The notes: generated by a model not told the origin, from the sequence alone. A stretch of 64,000 bases of DNA from an uncultured Saccharospirillaceae bacterium (GCA_947503895.1 CANNFT010000005.1:62001-126000); one strand, 5' to 3'. Positions 16,033 to 27,573 are shown, numbered from the stretch's first letter. Program-made: numbers and translations.

Positions 16033-18378
16033 TTAATTCATGTTATATAATGCTTGTATTTCGATAGGGCTAAGTATTTTTCGATACAATCGAACATCAT
16101 CCATGAACCCTTTGTAGGCATTTGAATTTCCATTGCCACCACCGGAACCATCCGCGATGGCCGATTCGTATTTATTGATTTCTCCGATTATGTTAGTGAG
16201 GTTTTTGTTGCCGACCTCAGCACCATCTATATAAAGACGCATGGTGTTTTCTGAAAAACCAAACGTCACGGCGACATGGTGCCAATTTCCATCCGCTAGG
16301 TCAGTGTTGCCAGCGACTAAAGATTGAGTTTTATCAATTTTCGTTTCATGATCAAAGGCTCCGACAAATCCTTTTATCCCCATGCCGGTATCCGACAACG
16401 TAAACGCAAAGCCAGATCGACTGTTATAGAAATATTTGTTGCTCATGAGGATCTGTTCTGAATTTATATTTGCGTCGGGTTTAATCCAAAGTGCAATGCT
16501 AAAGTCTTGAGTGGTTTGTAAATCTAAAAATGAATACACGGGGTACTCGATCATGTAATGCAAAAATTGTGAACCATTGAAGTAAGCTGCATTGCCAATT
16601 TTACCGGATTGATTGTAAGAACCGAAGCCACCTTTTTCGAGTGCGGTGACGCCAGATACAACATCAATGGGGGCCGTGTCCGAAAAATCGTCAAACGTAT
16701 AATGCAATACAAGGGGGTTTGTCTGGTCACGTACCCAAAGCCGAACGGGTGTAACATTACTTAAGCGGCCATTTTTAATGGGATAGTAGGAAAAGGTATC
16801 CTGACCAATGTAGTTTGCATTGGGAGTATAAACGAAGCTACCGTCGTGATTAAACGTTAACATTCCATAGGTGGGCGATGTGGCGAGCTGTGCAGATGTT
16901 GGGACACCCAGATCATTTTGCAATACACCGTCGTTATTGACCAGTTGCGTGTTAGGGATAACGGTGTATTCATCTTTCACGCCCCCTGCATAGTTGAGTA
17001 TGGGTAATGCAGCTTGCGCGATTCGATCACCAATGACCACGTAGCTGTCACTGCCGTAGTGGTAATAAGGTCTTTGGTCCCCGGTATAGACAAGACTGGC
17101 AAATTCATCTTCATTGGCAACGGTTGCCTGCGCCGCCATGACGATATCGCCAGCTGAGCCTCGGTTGTCATTTATTTGCGTAATAATGACGGGTAAATTG
17201 GGTTGATTTAAATCACTGCGAACGGAGCTGATTAAATTTCGAAGATGGTTTTCGTATAGGTGTTCGGTGCCGAATGTATCGTTGTACCCCTGAAACCAAA
17301 CGAAGCCTGCAATTTCATATTCAATATTATTTGAAATGAATTCATCCTGTAAAAATTGTGTAAATCCCGTCATAAGTTGATCGTACAGGTTACCTTCTTC
17401 TCCCCCGTGCGCCAGTGGCCGCCAATGAGCGGTGTTATCCAAAGTGGTGCCACCCTTTGATCCTTTAAACATATAGACAGGTTCATCCAACACATCGCCA
17501 AGAACATTGCCCATTTTTAGCTCTACACCAAATTTACTGTTTCGTTCGCCATAACCAGGGGCTAATCCACTCAATGCGCGTGTATTTGAAATAACATTCT
17601 GCATAAAGACATCGTCTCTCACATCCACCAGATCAGCCCCTGATGTAAAAGGTAGTTCACTGTTGCTGCCGTGGCCTTGCATATTAGACTGGCCTGCCAT
17701 GAGATAAACTTTTGCTTTGGTGTTGTAGGATTGAACCAAATTAAAGTCAGAAAATGTTGCGATGGTATTCGCGGTATCAATATGCGGACTGGACGCGAGA
17801 CCGACATATACTTGAGCATTCATTGGAATCTCTTTACTGGTTGTTAATGTCCAGTCTTCGCCGTTGAGCGAGTAGTACCCGGTAAAAAGGTCTCCTTCGC
17901 GCACTAATTTAAGCCACACTGGACCACTGCCTACATTGCGCCCCCAATAATAAGATCGCTTATTTGCGAGAGGACGCCACTGTAACGCTACGTGTTCGTG
18001 CGCGCTGTAATCTAAGGCGACATTAATGGAGCCAGCATTGAGCGTTTCGCGAAACATGATCGCACCTTTTGCCCACGGATGCGTGTGATCCACACTATGG
18101 ACTTTTGTTATAAGCGTCGCGTCGCCAGTAATTTCGGTATAAACATAATAAAAGTCGTCACTGCTATTCCAAATATCGTTGCCCGAACCATTGAGTGTAA
18201 TGATGTTTCCATTGATGGTGTGACTACCGGGTATGTTGGCTGTGCCGATATCGCTGCCCGTCCATTGGCTTATATCTGTATCCGCTATTGCTGTGTTGAT
18301 ACTGCAACAAAATATCGATCCACAGATCAAAGTCTGTATGGATAGCCGTATTTTCCTTAGTTGATAATTGAACTGCAT
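16033..18378 (-). CDS. Secreted SASA-type carbohydrate esterase with jelly-roll, cadherin-like and LamG domains
   Basis: ATG 18378 is the start: GGAGG is 8 bp upstream. After a signal peptide comes the same jelly-roll-like module as in the neighbouring secreted protein (about residues 35-215). The SASA (sialate O-acetylesterase/acetylxylan esterase-like) domain follows, with nucleophile S231 in MAGQSNMQGHG, block WFQGYND, and a likely catalytic His in YYHYGSDSYVVIGDRIA. A cadherin-like repeat (about 490-560; YTPNANYIGQDTFSYY) and a C-terminal LamG domain (about 570-780) complete the 781 residues. It probably removes acetyl groups from an acetylated sugar polymer or sialoglycan outside the cell. 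The exact substrate is inference. Confidence 0.8.
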   Translation of the reverse strand: MQFNYQLRKIRLSIQTLICGSIFCCSINTAIADTDISQWTGSDIGTANIPGSHTINGNIITLNGSGNDIWNSSDDFYYVYTEITGDATLITKVHSVDHTHPWAKGAIMFRETLNAGSINVALDYSAHEHVALQWRPLANKRSYYWGRNVGSGPVWLKLVREGDLFTGYYSLNGEDWTLTTSKEIPMNAQVYVGLASSPHIDTANTIATFSDFNLVQSYNTKAKVYLMAGQSNMQGHGSNSELPFTSGADLVDVRDDVFMQNVISNTRALSGLAPGYGERNSKFGVELKMGNVLGDVLDEPVYMFKGSKGGTTLDNTAHWRPLAHGGEEGNLYDQLMTGFTQFLQDEFISNNIEYEIAGFVWFQGYNDTFGTEHLYENHLRNLISSVRSDLNQPNLPVIITQINDNRGSAGDIVMAAQATVANEDEFASLVYTGDQRPYYHYGSDSYVVIGDRIAQAALPILNYAGGVKDEYTVIPNTQLVNNDGVLQNDLGVPTSAQLATSPTYGMLTFNHDGSFVYTPNANYIGQDTFSYYPIKNGRLSNVTPVRLWVRDQTNPLVLHYTFDDFSDTAPIDVVSGVTALEKGGFGSYNQSGKIGNAAYFNGSQFLHYMIEYPVYSFLDLQTTQDFSIALWIKPDANINSEQILMSNKYFYNSRSGFAFTLSDTGMGIKGFVGAFDHETKIDKTQSLVAGNTDLADGNWHHVAVTFGFSENTMRLYIDGAEVGNKNLTNIIGEINKYESAIADGSGGGNGNSNAYKGFMDDVRLYRKILSPIEIQALYNMN

Positions 18379-18857
18379 TCGAGCGTCCTCCAAAAAGGAT
18401 TACAAAAGAATTGATGTGTTATTGATTTTGCAAATTGAAGGATAGGCAAGGATCGTGGGGTTTTATGCTCATAGATAAAACCGCTATAAGTTGGGTGCCT
18501 ACATAATGTAGTTATGCTAAACATTAATTAATTTATCGAGCGGCATAGATTTTTGCTTGACCCTACAGAACGTATTTTGGACCAAAATGATATTCACATT
18601 TAAAAGGTTAAATATCGCATCAATATTGAAAGCTAATAACGTCGGCACGATTTCATAATGGATCGGAACTGCGTCATGTTTTATGCGTTTGTTGTCATGA
18701 ATGCCGGACAGTATTGTAAATAAGCTGACGGAGTTTAGATCTGAACCATAAGTTAATTATTGTGTGCTTTAATTTGGTGCTAATTCAATTTTGTTTTAGC
18801 TGGCGAAAGCAATCTGTTAAATTGATACATTGTTTTAGTTTAGTAGGCAGTATCTTT
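18379..18857. other. Gene-free stretch between esterase and dtd
   Basis: About 480 AT-rich bases. It must hold divergent promoters for the esterase and dtd, but I see no confident motif, repeat or RNA. A frame continuous with dtd runs upstream to 18762, but its residues do not resemble the family. Confidence 0.5.
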
Positions 18858-19295
18858 ATGAAAGGATTGATACAACGTGTAAGTCATGCGTCAGTCAGTG
18901 TGAATGACGTCACCATTGGTCAAATTGATACAGGGTTATTAATCTTATTGGGGATCGAAAAGTCAGATACGAAAGCATCCGCTGAGAAGCTATTGAACAA
19001 GATTTTGGCTTATCGCGTGTTTGCAGATGATGACGGGAAAATGAACTTGAATGTGCAGCAAGTGGGCGGGTCCCTATTGGTGGTCTCGCAGTTTACGTTG
19101 GTAGCCGATACTCGCAAAGGCACCCGACCTGGTTTTTCTAAGGGTGCGACACCCGAGCAGGGTAAAATGTTGTATGAATATTTCACATCAATTGCACAAG
19201 AACGCATTTCGACGGAAACAGGGGAGTTTGGTGCTGATATGCAAGTGAGTTTATTAAATGACGGCCCCGTCACGTTCATGCTTGAAGTTGAGTAA
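18858..19295 (+). CDS. dtd: D-aminoacyl-tRNA deacylase
   Basis: Dtd removes D-amino acids (and glycine from tRNA-Ala) wrongly charged on tRNA. The 145 residues from [13 protein letters not shown] match the family length. The two signature motifs are present: SQFTL, with the active-site threonine region, and NDGPVTF near the C terminus. The open frame extends 32 codons upstream, but that extension is not like the family and ATG 18858 is the normal start. It converges with the PBP1A gene across a shared terminator. Confidence 0.96.
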   Translation: MKGLIQRVSHASVSVNDVTIGQIDTGLLILLGIEKSDTKASAEKLLNKILAYRVFADDDGKMNLNVQQVGGSLLVVSQFTLVADTRKGTRPGFSKGATPEQGKMLYEYFTSIAQERISTETGEFGADMQVSLLNDGPVTFMLEVE

Positions 19296-19297
19296 GC

Positions 19298-19338
19298 AAC
19301 AACACTCATTCACGCGTTAGCGATAAATGAGTGTTGTT
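19298..19338. terminator. Bidirectional terminator between dtd and PBP1A gene
   Basis: Arms AACAACACTCATT and AATGAGTGTTGTT (13 bp, perfect) with a 15-bp loop, placed between the two convergent stops. Confidence 0.75.
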
Positions 19339-19358
19339 TGAATACATTTGCATATGGG

Positions 19359-21944
19359 TTAGAACAATTGTTCCGGTGCGATCTCTTCCTCGCCGCCGAT
19401 CACTGGGCCAGCGTCTAAGTTAAAGACTTCTGGGCTTGCCATTTCTTGCGGAATATTTTCTTCACGAAAAATTTCAAAAATCGCATTGCTTTGTCCAGGG
19501 TAGGCTCGTTTGCCTGTTTCTGGGTCAATGCGGACAGATACTAAGCCATCCGGTTGCTTGATGGGTGACTCTGGCATGTCTTTAACCGCAGTCTTCATGT
19601 ATTCCACCCAAATAGGCAGCGCCGTATTGCTTCCGTAAGCGTTTCGCCCCATGGTTTTAGGTGTATCGAAGCCGACCCAAACCGTGGTGACAATTTTGTT
19701 GTTGAAACCGGAAAACCATGCATCTTTTTGGTCGTTAGTGGTGCCGGTTTTGCCCGCTAGATCGTTACGGCCCAGTGCTAAGGCACGGCGTCCAGTGCCG
19801 CGTTTAACGACATCTTGTAGCATGGTATACATAATGTAGTTCACTTTAGGGTCCATCACTCGAGGCGCCAGCGGTGGGAAACGTCCTTCTACATTATTAA
19901 GAGCTGCCAATTCAACGCTCGGTTCAATACCCGCATGCGGCATACCGCTGCTGTTATTTTCCTTATGTTGAGAAATCGCTTTCAAGCAACTTTCGCATAC
20001 GACTTGTGGGCTGTGTTCAAACAGTACTTCACTGTCAATGGACTCAACCCGACTGATAAAGTGTGGTTCGACACGGTATCCACCATTAGCCAGCACATTG
20101 TAGGCATTAGCCAATTGAATCGGCGTAATTCCAGAACTACCCAATGCTAATGAAAGATCGCGATTTAACTTATCCTTCGGAATGCCAAATTGGCTGACAT
20201 AATTAATGGTGCGCGTGATGCCCGTTTGACGCAGCAAGCGTATAGAAACCAAATTTCTCGATTTGTAGAGAGCTTGACGCAGCCGCGTCGGTCCAAAGAA
20301 TTTGCCGCTGTAGTTCTCTGGTCGCCAACTGGCTTCAAGACCATCGTCTTCAAACACGACAGGCGCATCATTGATCAGCGAAGCCGGTGTGAAATTTCGC
20401 TCGAGGGCTGAGCTGTAGATAAAAGGCTTAAAGGCAGAGCCAGGTTGACGATCGGCTTGAATGGCACGGTTAAACTTACTGTGATTAAAATCATACCCGC
20501 CCACCAGTGCAATGAGCGCACCGCTTTGCGGATCGAAAGAAATCAGAGACGACTGAGTCTCGGGAATTTGTGCCAGCCAATATTGTTCGCCTTCGGGTTG
20601 CAATAGAATCTTTTGCCCCACGGAGAATAAGTTGCTTGCCTGCTGTATGGGGGCGCCAACTTGATTAACGGATATATAAGGTCTGGCCCACTCATAGGAC
20701 GTTTTTGGCAATGTTACAATTTGACCCGCAGCCGTGACGGCTTGGACTTCGTCGGCGTCGATTCGGCTGACGACCGCCCAGACAGTATCTCCATAGGTGG
20801 TATCCGTGAGAATTTGCTGACGCCAGAAATTCAGATTAAGGTCGTGCGGGCTTGGAGGCAGATCAATGAAACGATCGCTGGCGGGGGATGGGTCGCCTAA
20901 TTTCCAGTTGGTCGGTGAAAATGTCACCGCCACATTTTGTTGTTCGGGCAAGACATAGCTACTGAGTTGTACGGCTTCAGTGCGTAAGCCATGTGCGCGG
21001 TCATATGCATGCAAACCATTGCGCACAGCAGTTTGTGCCGCAGTTTGTAGGTCACTGCGAACAGTGGTGTAAACCCGATAGCCTTGGGTGTAAAGATCAT
21101 CTGGGTATTGCTTTAGCAATTCACTGCGAACCATTTCTGCTATATAAGGTGCTTCGACCTCAGTACTTAAGCCGTGATATTTAGCACTGATCGGTGCAGA
21201 GCCGGCTTCATCAAATTCTTCTTGAGAAATAAGGTCGGCAGTAAACATGCGGGCCAATACGTAATTACGTCTGTACTTAGCGCGATCTGGGTTATTGATG
21301 GGATTGGCTGCACTGGGCGCTTGAGGTAGACCGGCTAACATTGCCAACTGTGCTAGATTTAAATCATGGATAGGCAAACCGTAATAGACTTGCGCCGCTG
21401 CTTGGATGCCATAGGCGCGTTTGCCAAAGTAAATTTTATTGACGTAAAGCTCTAAAATTTCCGTTTTGGTGAGTTCTTGCTCAATGTGCAAGGCCAACAT
21501 GATTTCAGTGAATTTACGGGTAAAGGTTTTTTCGCTGCTCAGAAAATAATTTTTGGCCACCTGCATGGTGAGGGTACTGCCGCCTGAACGTTTCTCGCCT
21601 GTTGTGATTAATTCAAAGGCGGCACGCGCAAGCCCTTTAAGGTCAATACCCATGTGAGAATGGAAGTCCTCATCTTCGGCAGCGATCAAGGCGTCAAAGA
21701 AACGTTGTGGAACATCGTCATAGGCAACAGGAGTTCGGCGCTTTTCACCAAACTCTGCCATTAGTTTGTAATCTGCAGTATAAATACGCAGTGGGGTTTG
21801 CAATTGGATGTTCCTTAGACTGTCTACCGATGGCAAACTAGGCGCCAGATACAGGTAGACTGCAGCAACACCCACTATGGAACTAAATAGGCCTGCAAAT
21901 GAGGCCAATGTGAAAAAACGCAAAACAGGTCGATTTTTTTTCAT
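19359..21944 (-). CDS. mrcA: Penicillin-binding protein 1A
   Basis: This bifunctional class A PBP polymerises glycan strands and cross-links peptidoglycan in the periplasm. The 861 residues show an N-terminal membrane anchor (about 8-33), a GT51 glycosyltransferase with E90 in EDEDFHSHMGID and GGSTLTMQVAKNYF, and the class A OB-like insertion. The transpeptidase motifs are S-x-x-K in PGSAFKPF, S-x-N in KSRNLVS and KTG in GKTGTTNDQKDAWFSGF. It is divergent from pilM, the usual ponA-pilM arrangement in Pseudomonas-like genomes. No strong ribosome binding site is seen before ATG 21944. Confidence 0.97.
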   Translation of the reverse strand: MKKNRPVLRFFTLASFAGLFSSIVGVAAVYLYLAPSLPSVDSLRNIQLQTPLRIYTADYKLMAEFGEKRRTPVAYDDVPQRFFDALIAAEDEDFHSHMGIDLKGLARAAFELITTGEKRSGGSTLTMQVAKNYFLSSEKTFTRKFTEIMLALHIEQELTKTEILELYVNKIYFGKRAYGIQAAAQVYYGLPIHDLNLAQLAMLAGLPQAPSAANPINNPDRAKYRRNYVLARMFTADLISQEEFDEAGSAPISAKYHGLSTEVEAPYIAEMVRSELLKQYPDDLYTQGYRVYTTVRSDLQTAAQTAVRNGLHAYDRAHGLRTEAVQLSSYVLPEQQNVAVTFSPTNWKLGDPSPASDRFIDLPPSPHDLNLNFWRQQILTDTTYGDTVWAVVSRIDADEVQAVTAAGQIVTLPKTSYEWARPYISVNQVGAPIQQASNLFSVGQKILLQPEGEQYWLAQIPETQSSLISFDPQSGALIALVGGYDFNHSKFNRAIQADRQPGSAFKPFIYSSALERNFTPASLINDAPVVFEDDGLEASWRPENYSGKFFGPTRLRQALYKSRNLVSIRLLRQTGITRTINYVSQFGIPKDKLNRDLSLALGSSGITPIQLANAYNVLANGGYRVEPHFISRVESIDSEVLFEHSPQVVCESCLKAISQHKENNSSGMPHAGIEPSVELAALNNVEGRFPPLAPRVMDPKVNYIMYTMLQDVVKRGTGRRALALGRNDLAGKTGTTNDQKDAWFSGFNNKIVTTVWVGFDTPKTMGRNAYGSNTALPIWVEYMKTAVKDMPESPIKQPDGLVSVRIDPETGKRAYPGQSNAIFEIFREENIPQEMASPEVFNLDAGPVIGGEEEIAPEQLF

Positions 21945-22008
21945 ATATAAATGCTTAGAATGCTGTCTTTACCCAGTAATGACGGGGCCTGCCATTATAA
22001 ATGGTTTT

Positions 22009-22038
22009 TTGTCCTTTTCGCAGGATTGTGCTTATAAT
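22009..22038 (+). promoter_or_regulatory. Sigma-70-type promoter of the pil operon
   Basis: TTGTCC and TATAAT are separated by 18 bp, 66 bp before the pilM start. Transcription would begin near 22045. Confidence 0.6.
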
Positions 22039-22094
22039 GACGACACTATTCACGTATTTTGGCACTTTTGCGGTGTAAGTGTCGGATTAATTAA

Positions 22095-23170
<1,076 letters not shown>

Positions 23171-23171
<1 letters not shown>

Positions 23172-23722
23172 TGGCAAAGATTAACCTTAGACCGTGGCGA
23201 GCGGAAGTTCGTCAACAACGTCAGAAGGAGTATGTATCTTTTCTGGCGCTGGTTGCTTTGGCGGCCGTGGCATTGTGGTATGGCGTCAGTAACTTTTATG
23301 CGGATTCTTCGAGTAGCCAAAACGCTCGAAATGGCTATCTCGAGAATGAGATTGCCATCCTTGATAAGAAAATTGAAGAGATTCGTGAATTGCGTGAAAA
23401 GCGTGAGCAGATGCTCGATCGAATGCAGTTGATCCAAGACCTTCAGGGCAATCGTCCCGTTATTGTTCGTACATTTGATGAGTTGGCCCGCGTTCTGCCA
23501 GATGAGGTTTTCTTTGAAAGCCTAAAAGTGGCTGGCAAAACGGCCACACTTAAAGGTAAGGCTAACTCGAACAGTCAGGTTTCCCAGTTAATGCGACGTT
23601 TTGATCAATCTTTGTGGTTTGCCAACCCAAATCTCTTAAACGTTCAGGCTCACAAGAATAAGTACAACGACTTTAATATGTTGGTGGAGTTGTCACAACC
23701 TAAGAAAGAGGAGGTGCAGTAA
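23171..23722 (+). CDS. pilN: Type IV pilus assembly protein PilN
   Basis: PilN is a bitopic inner-membrane protein. Its cytoplasmic INLRPWR motif (residues 4-10) docks into PilM, a membrane helix lies at about 23-42, then a coiled coil (about 50-80) and a ferredoxin-like periplasmic domain pair with PilO. At 183 residues it has the normal length. Start overlaps pilM by one base and stop overlaps pilO by one base. Confidence 0.96.
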
Positions 23723-24357
23723 TGGACTTCCAAGAACTAAACGAAAAGTTATCCAGTTTTGATGTCAATGACATAGATTGGAACAACATGGGCTCATGGC
23801 CTGTGGCGGGCAAAGCCATCTTTGCCAGCATTATTTTTGCAGCAATTGTTGGAGCATTTTATTGGTTTGACATCGCCGATAAAATTACGGCCTACGATCA
23901 GCTCGTTAATAAAGAATCACAGCTCAAGCGCGATTATGAGACCAAGGCCTTTCGAGTAGCCAATATGGACGCTTACCGAGAGCAGTTGATCGAAATAGAG
24001 GAATCCTTCGGCAGTCTATTGCGTCAATTGCCAAGAGACACTGAAGTCCCTGGATTATTGGAAGATATCACTGCAGCGGCCGTGGGTGCAGGGTTGACGA
24101 TCAATGAAATTAAGCTAAAGCCTGAAGTCGATACTGAATTTTATACTGAGCTGCCCATCGATATCGATGTGTATGGCGAATATCATGATTTTGGTGCATT
24201 TGTGAGTGCGATCGCCGGATTAAGCCGAATCGTGACATTGCATGACTTCACGATAGAGCAAAAGGATACGGCGCTAAACTTGAAGATCTTGGCAAAAACT
24301 TATCGCTATAACGATGAGTCTGGTAAAAAGTCTAAGAAAGCGAAGCGGAAGAAATAA
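23722..24357 (+). CDS. pilO: Type IV pilus assembly protein PilO
   Basis: PilO forms heterodimers with PilN and links the inner-membrane platform to PilP. The 211 residues contain a membrane helix (about 32-50), a coiled coil (ITAYDQLVNKESQLKRDYETKA) and a periplasmic ferredoxin-like domain with LLRQLPRDTEVPGLLEDIT. The C-terminal KKSKKAKRKK tail is more basic than usual. Overlaps pilN by one base; pilP starts 2 bp after the stop. Confidence 0.96.
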   Translation: MDFQELNEKLSSFDVNDIDWNNMGSWPVAGKAIFASIIFAAIVGAFYWFDIADKITAYDQLVNKESQLKRDYETKAFRVANMDAYREQLIEIEESFGSLLRQLPRDTEVPGLLEDITAAAVGAGLTINEIKLKPEVDTEFYTELPIDIDVYGEYHDFGAFVSAIAGLSRIVTLHDFTIEQKDTALNLKILAKTYRYNDESGKKSKKAKRKK

Positions 24358-24359
24358 TA

Positions 24360-24896
24360 ATGATGAGGATATTGTTAATAGCCTTCGCGGCGTTTTTAGC
24401 TGGTTGTAGCGGCACTTCTGACATCCAAGATTTGCAAGCTTTCACGCAAGAAATTCAGGCAAAACCTCGTGGACGTATTGATCCTTTGCCTGAGTTCGAA
24501 ACCTATTCAGCCTTCGTCTATGGTGCTTCAGCCTTGCGCTCACCTTTTGAAGCGCCCGTCACGATGGACGAAAGCGGACGCTTAAATTCTATACTGGTAG
24601 AAGCGCCGGATGCTGCTAGGCCGAAAGAAGCGCTGGAGTACTTTAGTTTGAATGAGTTGTCATTGGTCGGAACATTGGCCAAAGCCGAACAAAATGCTTT
24701 AAGTGGATTGATTCGAAATCAATCCGGAAGTGTATTCCGTATTTTAGTCGGGAACTATATTGGTAAAAACCACGGAAAAATCGTGGCTATCCAAGAATCC
24801 CAAGTTGATATTATTGAAGTTGTTCCAAACGGTAGCGGCGGCTGGATTTCTCGTCCCCATACCTTATTGTTGGAAACTGGTGCCGGGGCAGAGTAA
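24360..24896 (+). CDS. pilP: Type IV pilus lipoprotein PilP
   Basis: PilP is an inner-membrane lipoprotein that connects PilN/PilO to the secretin PilQ. The signal ends in a lipobox, LAGC, with Cys16 as lipidation site. A disordered linker leads to a beta-sandwich with LSLVGTL and GKIVAIQESQVDIIEVV. The length of 178 residues is normal. Either of two consecutive ATGs (24360, 24363) could start it; GGAAG lies about 10 bp before. Confidence 0.95.
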   Translation: MMRILLIAFAAFLAGCSGTSDIQDLQAFTQEIQAKPRGRIDPLPEFETYSAFVYGASALRSPFEAPVTMDESGRLNSILVEAPDAARPKEALEYFSLNELSLVGTLAKAEQNALSGLIRNQSGSVFRILVGNYIGKNHGKIVAIQESQVDIIEVVPNGSGGWISRPHTLLLETGAGAE

Positions 24897-24899
24897 AAA

Positions 24900-27020
24900 A
24901 TGAAATTACAGGCAAAATTAACCATCTTAGGGATGCTGATGCTGGCGCCATTTTCTGGCGCTTGGTCCGTTGCATTACAGGGCGTAGAGTTTTCCTCATT
25001 GCCCGGCGACAAAACCGAAATGGAACTCAAGTTCTCAGGTACACCGCCAGAAATCTCAGGTTACACAATCGAAGAGCCTGCTCGAATCGCGCTGGATCTT
25101 CCGAATACCAACAGTGAATTGAAATCCAAGTACCACAAGATAGGTATGGGTAATGCCCGTACCGCCATCATTGTGGGCAACGGTGATAAAACGCGTGTGA
25201 TCGTCAATTTGACAGATCTGACGGGTTATACGACGCGTGCGGAAGGCAACAGTCTATTTATATTAATTGGTCAGTCCGACAGCATGGTAAACACGTCCGC
25301 GGAACCAGAAACGGTCATGCAGACGCAAGAGGCAAATTACGCTCAGAGTAAATCGAAAGATGATGCTCGGGTTGTCGATATCGACTTCCGCCGAGGGGAT
25401 ATCGGTAATGGTCAAGTTTTGATCACGCTATCCAACCCGAATGTTCCTGTGGATATCTCTCAAGTATCGGGTCGTATTCGCGTTGAGTTGGGTGGTGTTT
25501 CATTATCGAGTGAATTGCGTCGTCGATTGGATGTGCGCGACTTTGCCACGCCTGTGCGCTTCGTTGATTCGTCTATTGAAGATGGCAACTCGGTATTTTA
25601 CGTTGAGCCAACGGAAGAGCTTTATGAGTATTTGGCATACCAAACCGATAACCAATTGACCATTGATGTTAAACCGATCAAACCCGAAGACGAAGAGCGC
25701 ATTAAGCGTGAACGCTTCCCGTACACCGGGGAGAAATTATCTTTGAACTTCCAAGACATCGAAGTGCGAACGGTATTACAGATCATTGCAGACTTTACAG
25801 GCTTTAACTTGGTTGCCAGCGACAGTGTGCAAGGCAGCATCACACTTCGTTTAAAGAATGTGCCGTGGGATCAGGCTTTGGATATTGTGTTGAAATCTCA
25901 AGGTTTGGCTAAGCAACAAATCGGTAACGTGTTAATGATTGGGCCTGCGGATCAATTAGCTAATCGTCAAAAGATTGAAATGGAAGCCACGAGACAGGTT
26001 GAAGAATTTGCTCCATTGCGGACTGAATTCATACAAATTCGTTACGCGAAAGCGACGGACTTACTGGCGCTGGTTGCAGCAGAAGGTGGCATGCTAACGG
26101 ATCGAGGTTCGGCGTCTGTTGATGAGCGCACAAATACGATATTGATTCAAGACACGGCTTTTTCCATCGAAGCAGTGCGACGTGCGGTTTCAGTTTTAGA
26201 TGTACCTGTGCGACAAGTACTCATTGAAGCCCGTATCGTGGTGGCGTCCACCAATATTGGTGAAGATTTAGGTATTCGTTGGGGCGGCGGCTATGGTGTG
26301 ATCAACAATGGTTCGACCACGAATCCGGATCAGTTGAATTTGGCTGGTGGTAGTCTCGATACGGTGACCCGATTCAATAATAATATTCTGGCTGGATTAC
26401 GAGGTGAATCAGGAGAGGATATTGATCTTGCTGATGCCACAATGGTGAACTTGCCCGTGACTAAGGCGGGTGCCTCCAGCTTTGCCGTGGGTGTGAACAC
26501 GTTTGATTACATCTTAGATTTGGAATTGTCTGCGTTAGAATCTGATGGTAAAGCTGAGATTATTTCGCAACCGCGTGTAATCACAGCGGACGGGCAGACT
26601 GCTAAAATTCAAGCCGGTACCGAAATACCGTATGAGCAAGCCACTTCTAGTGGTGCAACATCGATCAGTTTTAAAGAGGCGGTGTTGAAGCTTGAAGTTA
26701 CCCCACAAATTACGCCAGATGATCGTATCTTAATGGATTTATTGATCAATAAAGATGCAGTGGGGCAGTTGTTTAATAACATCCCATCCATTGATACCAA
26801 CGCGGTAGAAACTCAAGTGTTGGTTGATAATGGTGAAACCATTGTATTAGGTGGTATATTCCAGTCTGAAGAGATTACCCAGGTGGATAAAACCCCTTTC
26901 TTTGGTGATTTACCAGTGATCGGCCGCTTATTCAGACGCACCAGCTATTCGGAAGACAAAAGTGAGTTGCTCATCTTTATCACCCCAAGATTGGTGAAGG
27001 ATGCTTTGAGTGCTCGTTAA
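24900..27020 (+). CDS. pilQ: Type IV pilus outer-membrane secretin PilQ
   Basis: PilQ forms the outer-membrane pore for the pilus. After a signal peptide (about 1-24) come two AMIN peptidoglycan-binding domains (about 28-110 and 155-255) and the N0 domain with LSLNFQDIEVRTVLQIIADFTGFN. The N1 domain and the secretin core follow, with VPVRQVLIEARIVV, the VTPQITPDDRI block and a final VDKTPFFGDLPVIGRLFR. The 706 residues are the family norm. It begins 3 bp after pilP and is followed after 9 bp by aroK. Confidence 0.97.
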   Translation: MKLQAKLTILGMLMLAPFSGAWSVALQGVEFSSLPGDKTEMELKFSGTPPEISGYTIEEPARIALDLPNTNSELKSKYHKIGMGNARTAIIVGNGDKTRVIVNLTDLTGYTTRAEGNSLFILIGQSDSMVNTSAEPETVMQTQEANYAQSKSKDDARVVDIDFRRGDIGNGQVLITLSNPNVPVDISQVSGRIRVELGGVSLSSELRRRLDVRDFATPVRFVDSSIEDGNSVFYVEPTEELYEYLAYQTDNQLTIDVKPIKPEDEERIKRERFPYTGEKLSLNFQDIEVRTVLQIIADFTGFNLVASDSVQGSITLRLKNVPWDQALDIVLKSQGLAKQQIGNVLMIGPADQLANRQKIEMEATRQVEEFAPLRTEFIQIRYAKATDLLALVAAEGGMLTDRGSASVDERTNTILIQDTAFSIEAVRRAVSVLDVPVRQVLIEARIVVASTNIGEDLGIRWGGGYGVINNGSTTNPDQLNLAGGSLDTVTRFNNNILAGLRGESGEDIDLADATMVNLPVTKAGASSFAVGVNTFDYILDLELSALESDGKAEIISQPRVITADGQTAKIQAGTEIPYEQATSSGATSISFKEAVLKLEVTPQITPDDRILMDLLINKDAVGQLFNNIPSIDTNAVETQVLVDNGETIVLGGIFQSEEITQVDKTPFFGDLPVIGRLFRRTSYSEDKSELLIFITPRLVKDALSAR

Positions 27021-27029
27021 CTATATAGA

Positions 27030-27563
27030 ATGACAAATCAAAATATTTTTTTAGTCGGGCCGATGGGTGCAGGAAAAAGCACCATCGGCCGTTTGCTTTC
27101 TGTCGAATTGAAGTTGACGTTTAAAGATTCGGATAGAGAAATTGAAGAACGATGCGGCTGCAATATCCCTTGGATATTTGATGTCGAAGGTGAGACGGGC
27201 TTTCGGGACAGAGAATCCGCGACGATAGATGCGATCTCTCAGGAGTCCGGAGTGCTTATGGCCACTGGTGGCGGAGCAGTTCTTCGTGAAGACAATCGTC
27301 GTTTCTTGAAATCGCGTGGCACGGTCATTTATCTCAAAACCTCGGTTGAGCAACAACTGTCTCGGACGGCTAAAGATCGCAATAGGCCACTGCTACAAAC
27401 CCCTGACCCAGAGGTAGTGTTGCGGACGTTATTTCAGCAACGAGATCCGTTGTATCAAGAAGTGGCAGACCTCGTTATTCAAACCGATGAACGACACCCA
27501 AAGTACGTAGTTCAAGAAATAGTCGAACGACTCCAATCATTAAATATCATCGAAAAGTCTTAG
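27030..27563 (+). CDS. aroK: Shikimate kinase I
   Basis: AroK phosphorylates shikimate at the 3-hydroxyl with ATP, step five of the chorismate pathway. The 177 residues show Walker [13 protein letters not shown], the shikimate-binding D-x-D area in [13 protein letters not shown], the GGGAVLR motif and the lid R in KDRNRPLLQ. No ribosome binding site precedes ATG 27030, only 9 bp from the pilQ stop, so coupling to pilQ translation is likely. Confidence 0.96.
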   Translation: MTNQNIFLVGPMGAGKSTIGRLLSVELKLTFKDSDREIEERCGCNIPWIFDVEGETGFRDRESATIDAISQESGVLMATGGGAVLREDNRRFLKSRGTVIYLKTSVEQQLSRTAKDRNRPLLQTPDPEVVLRTLFQQRDPLYQEVADLVIQTDERHPKYVVQEIVERLQSLNIIEKS

Positions 27564-27573
27564 AATTAACCCT

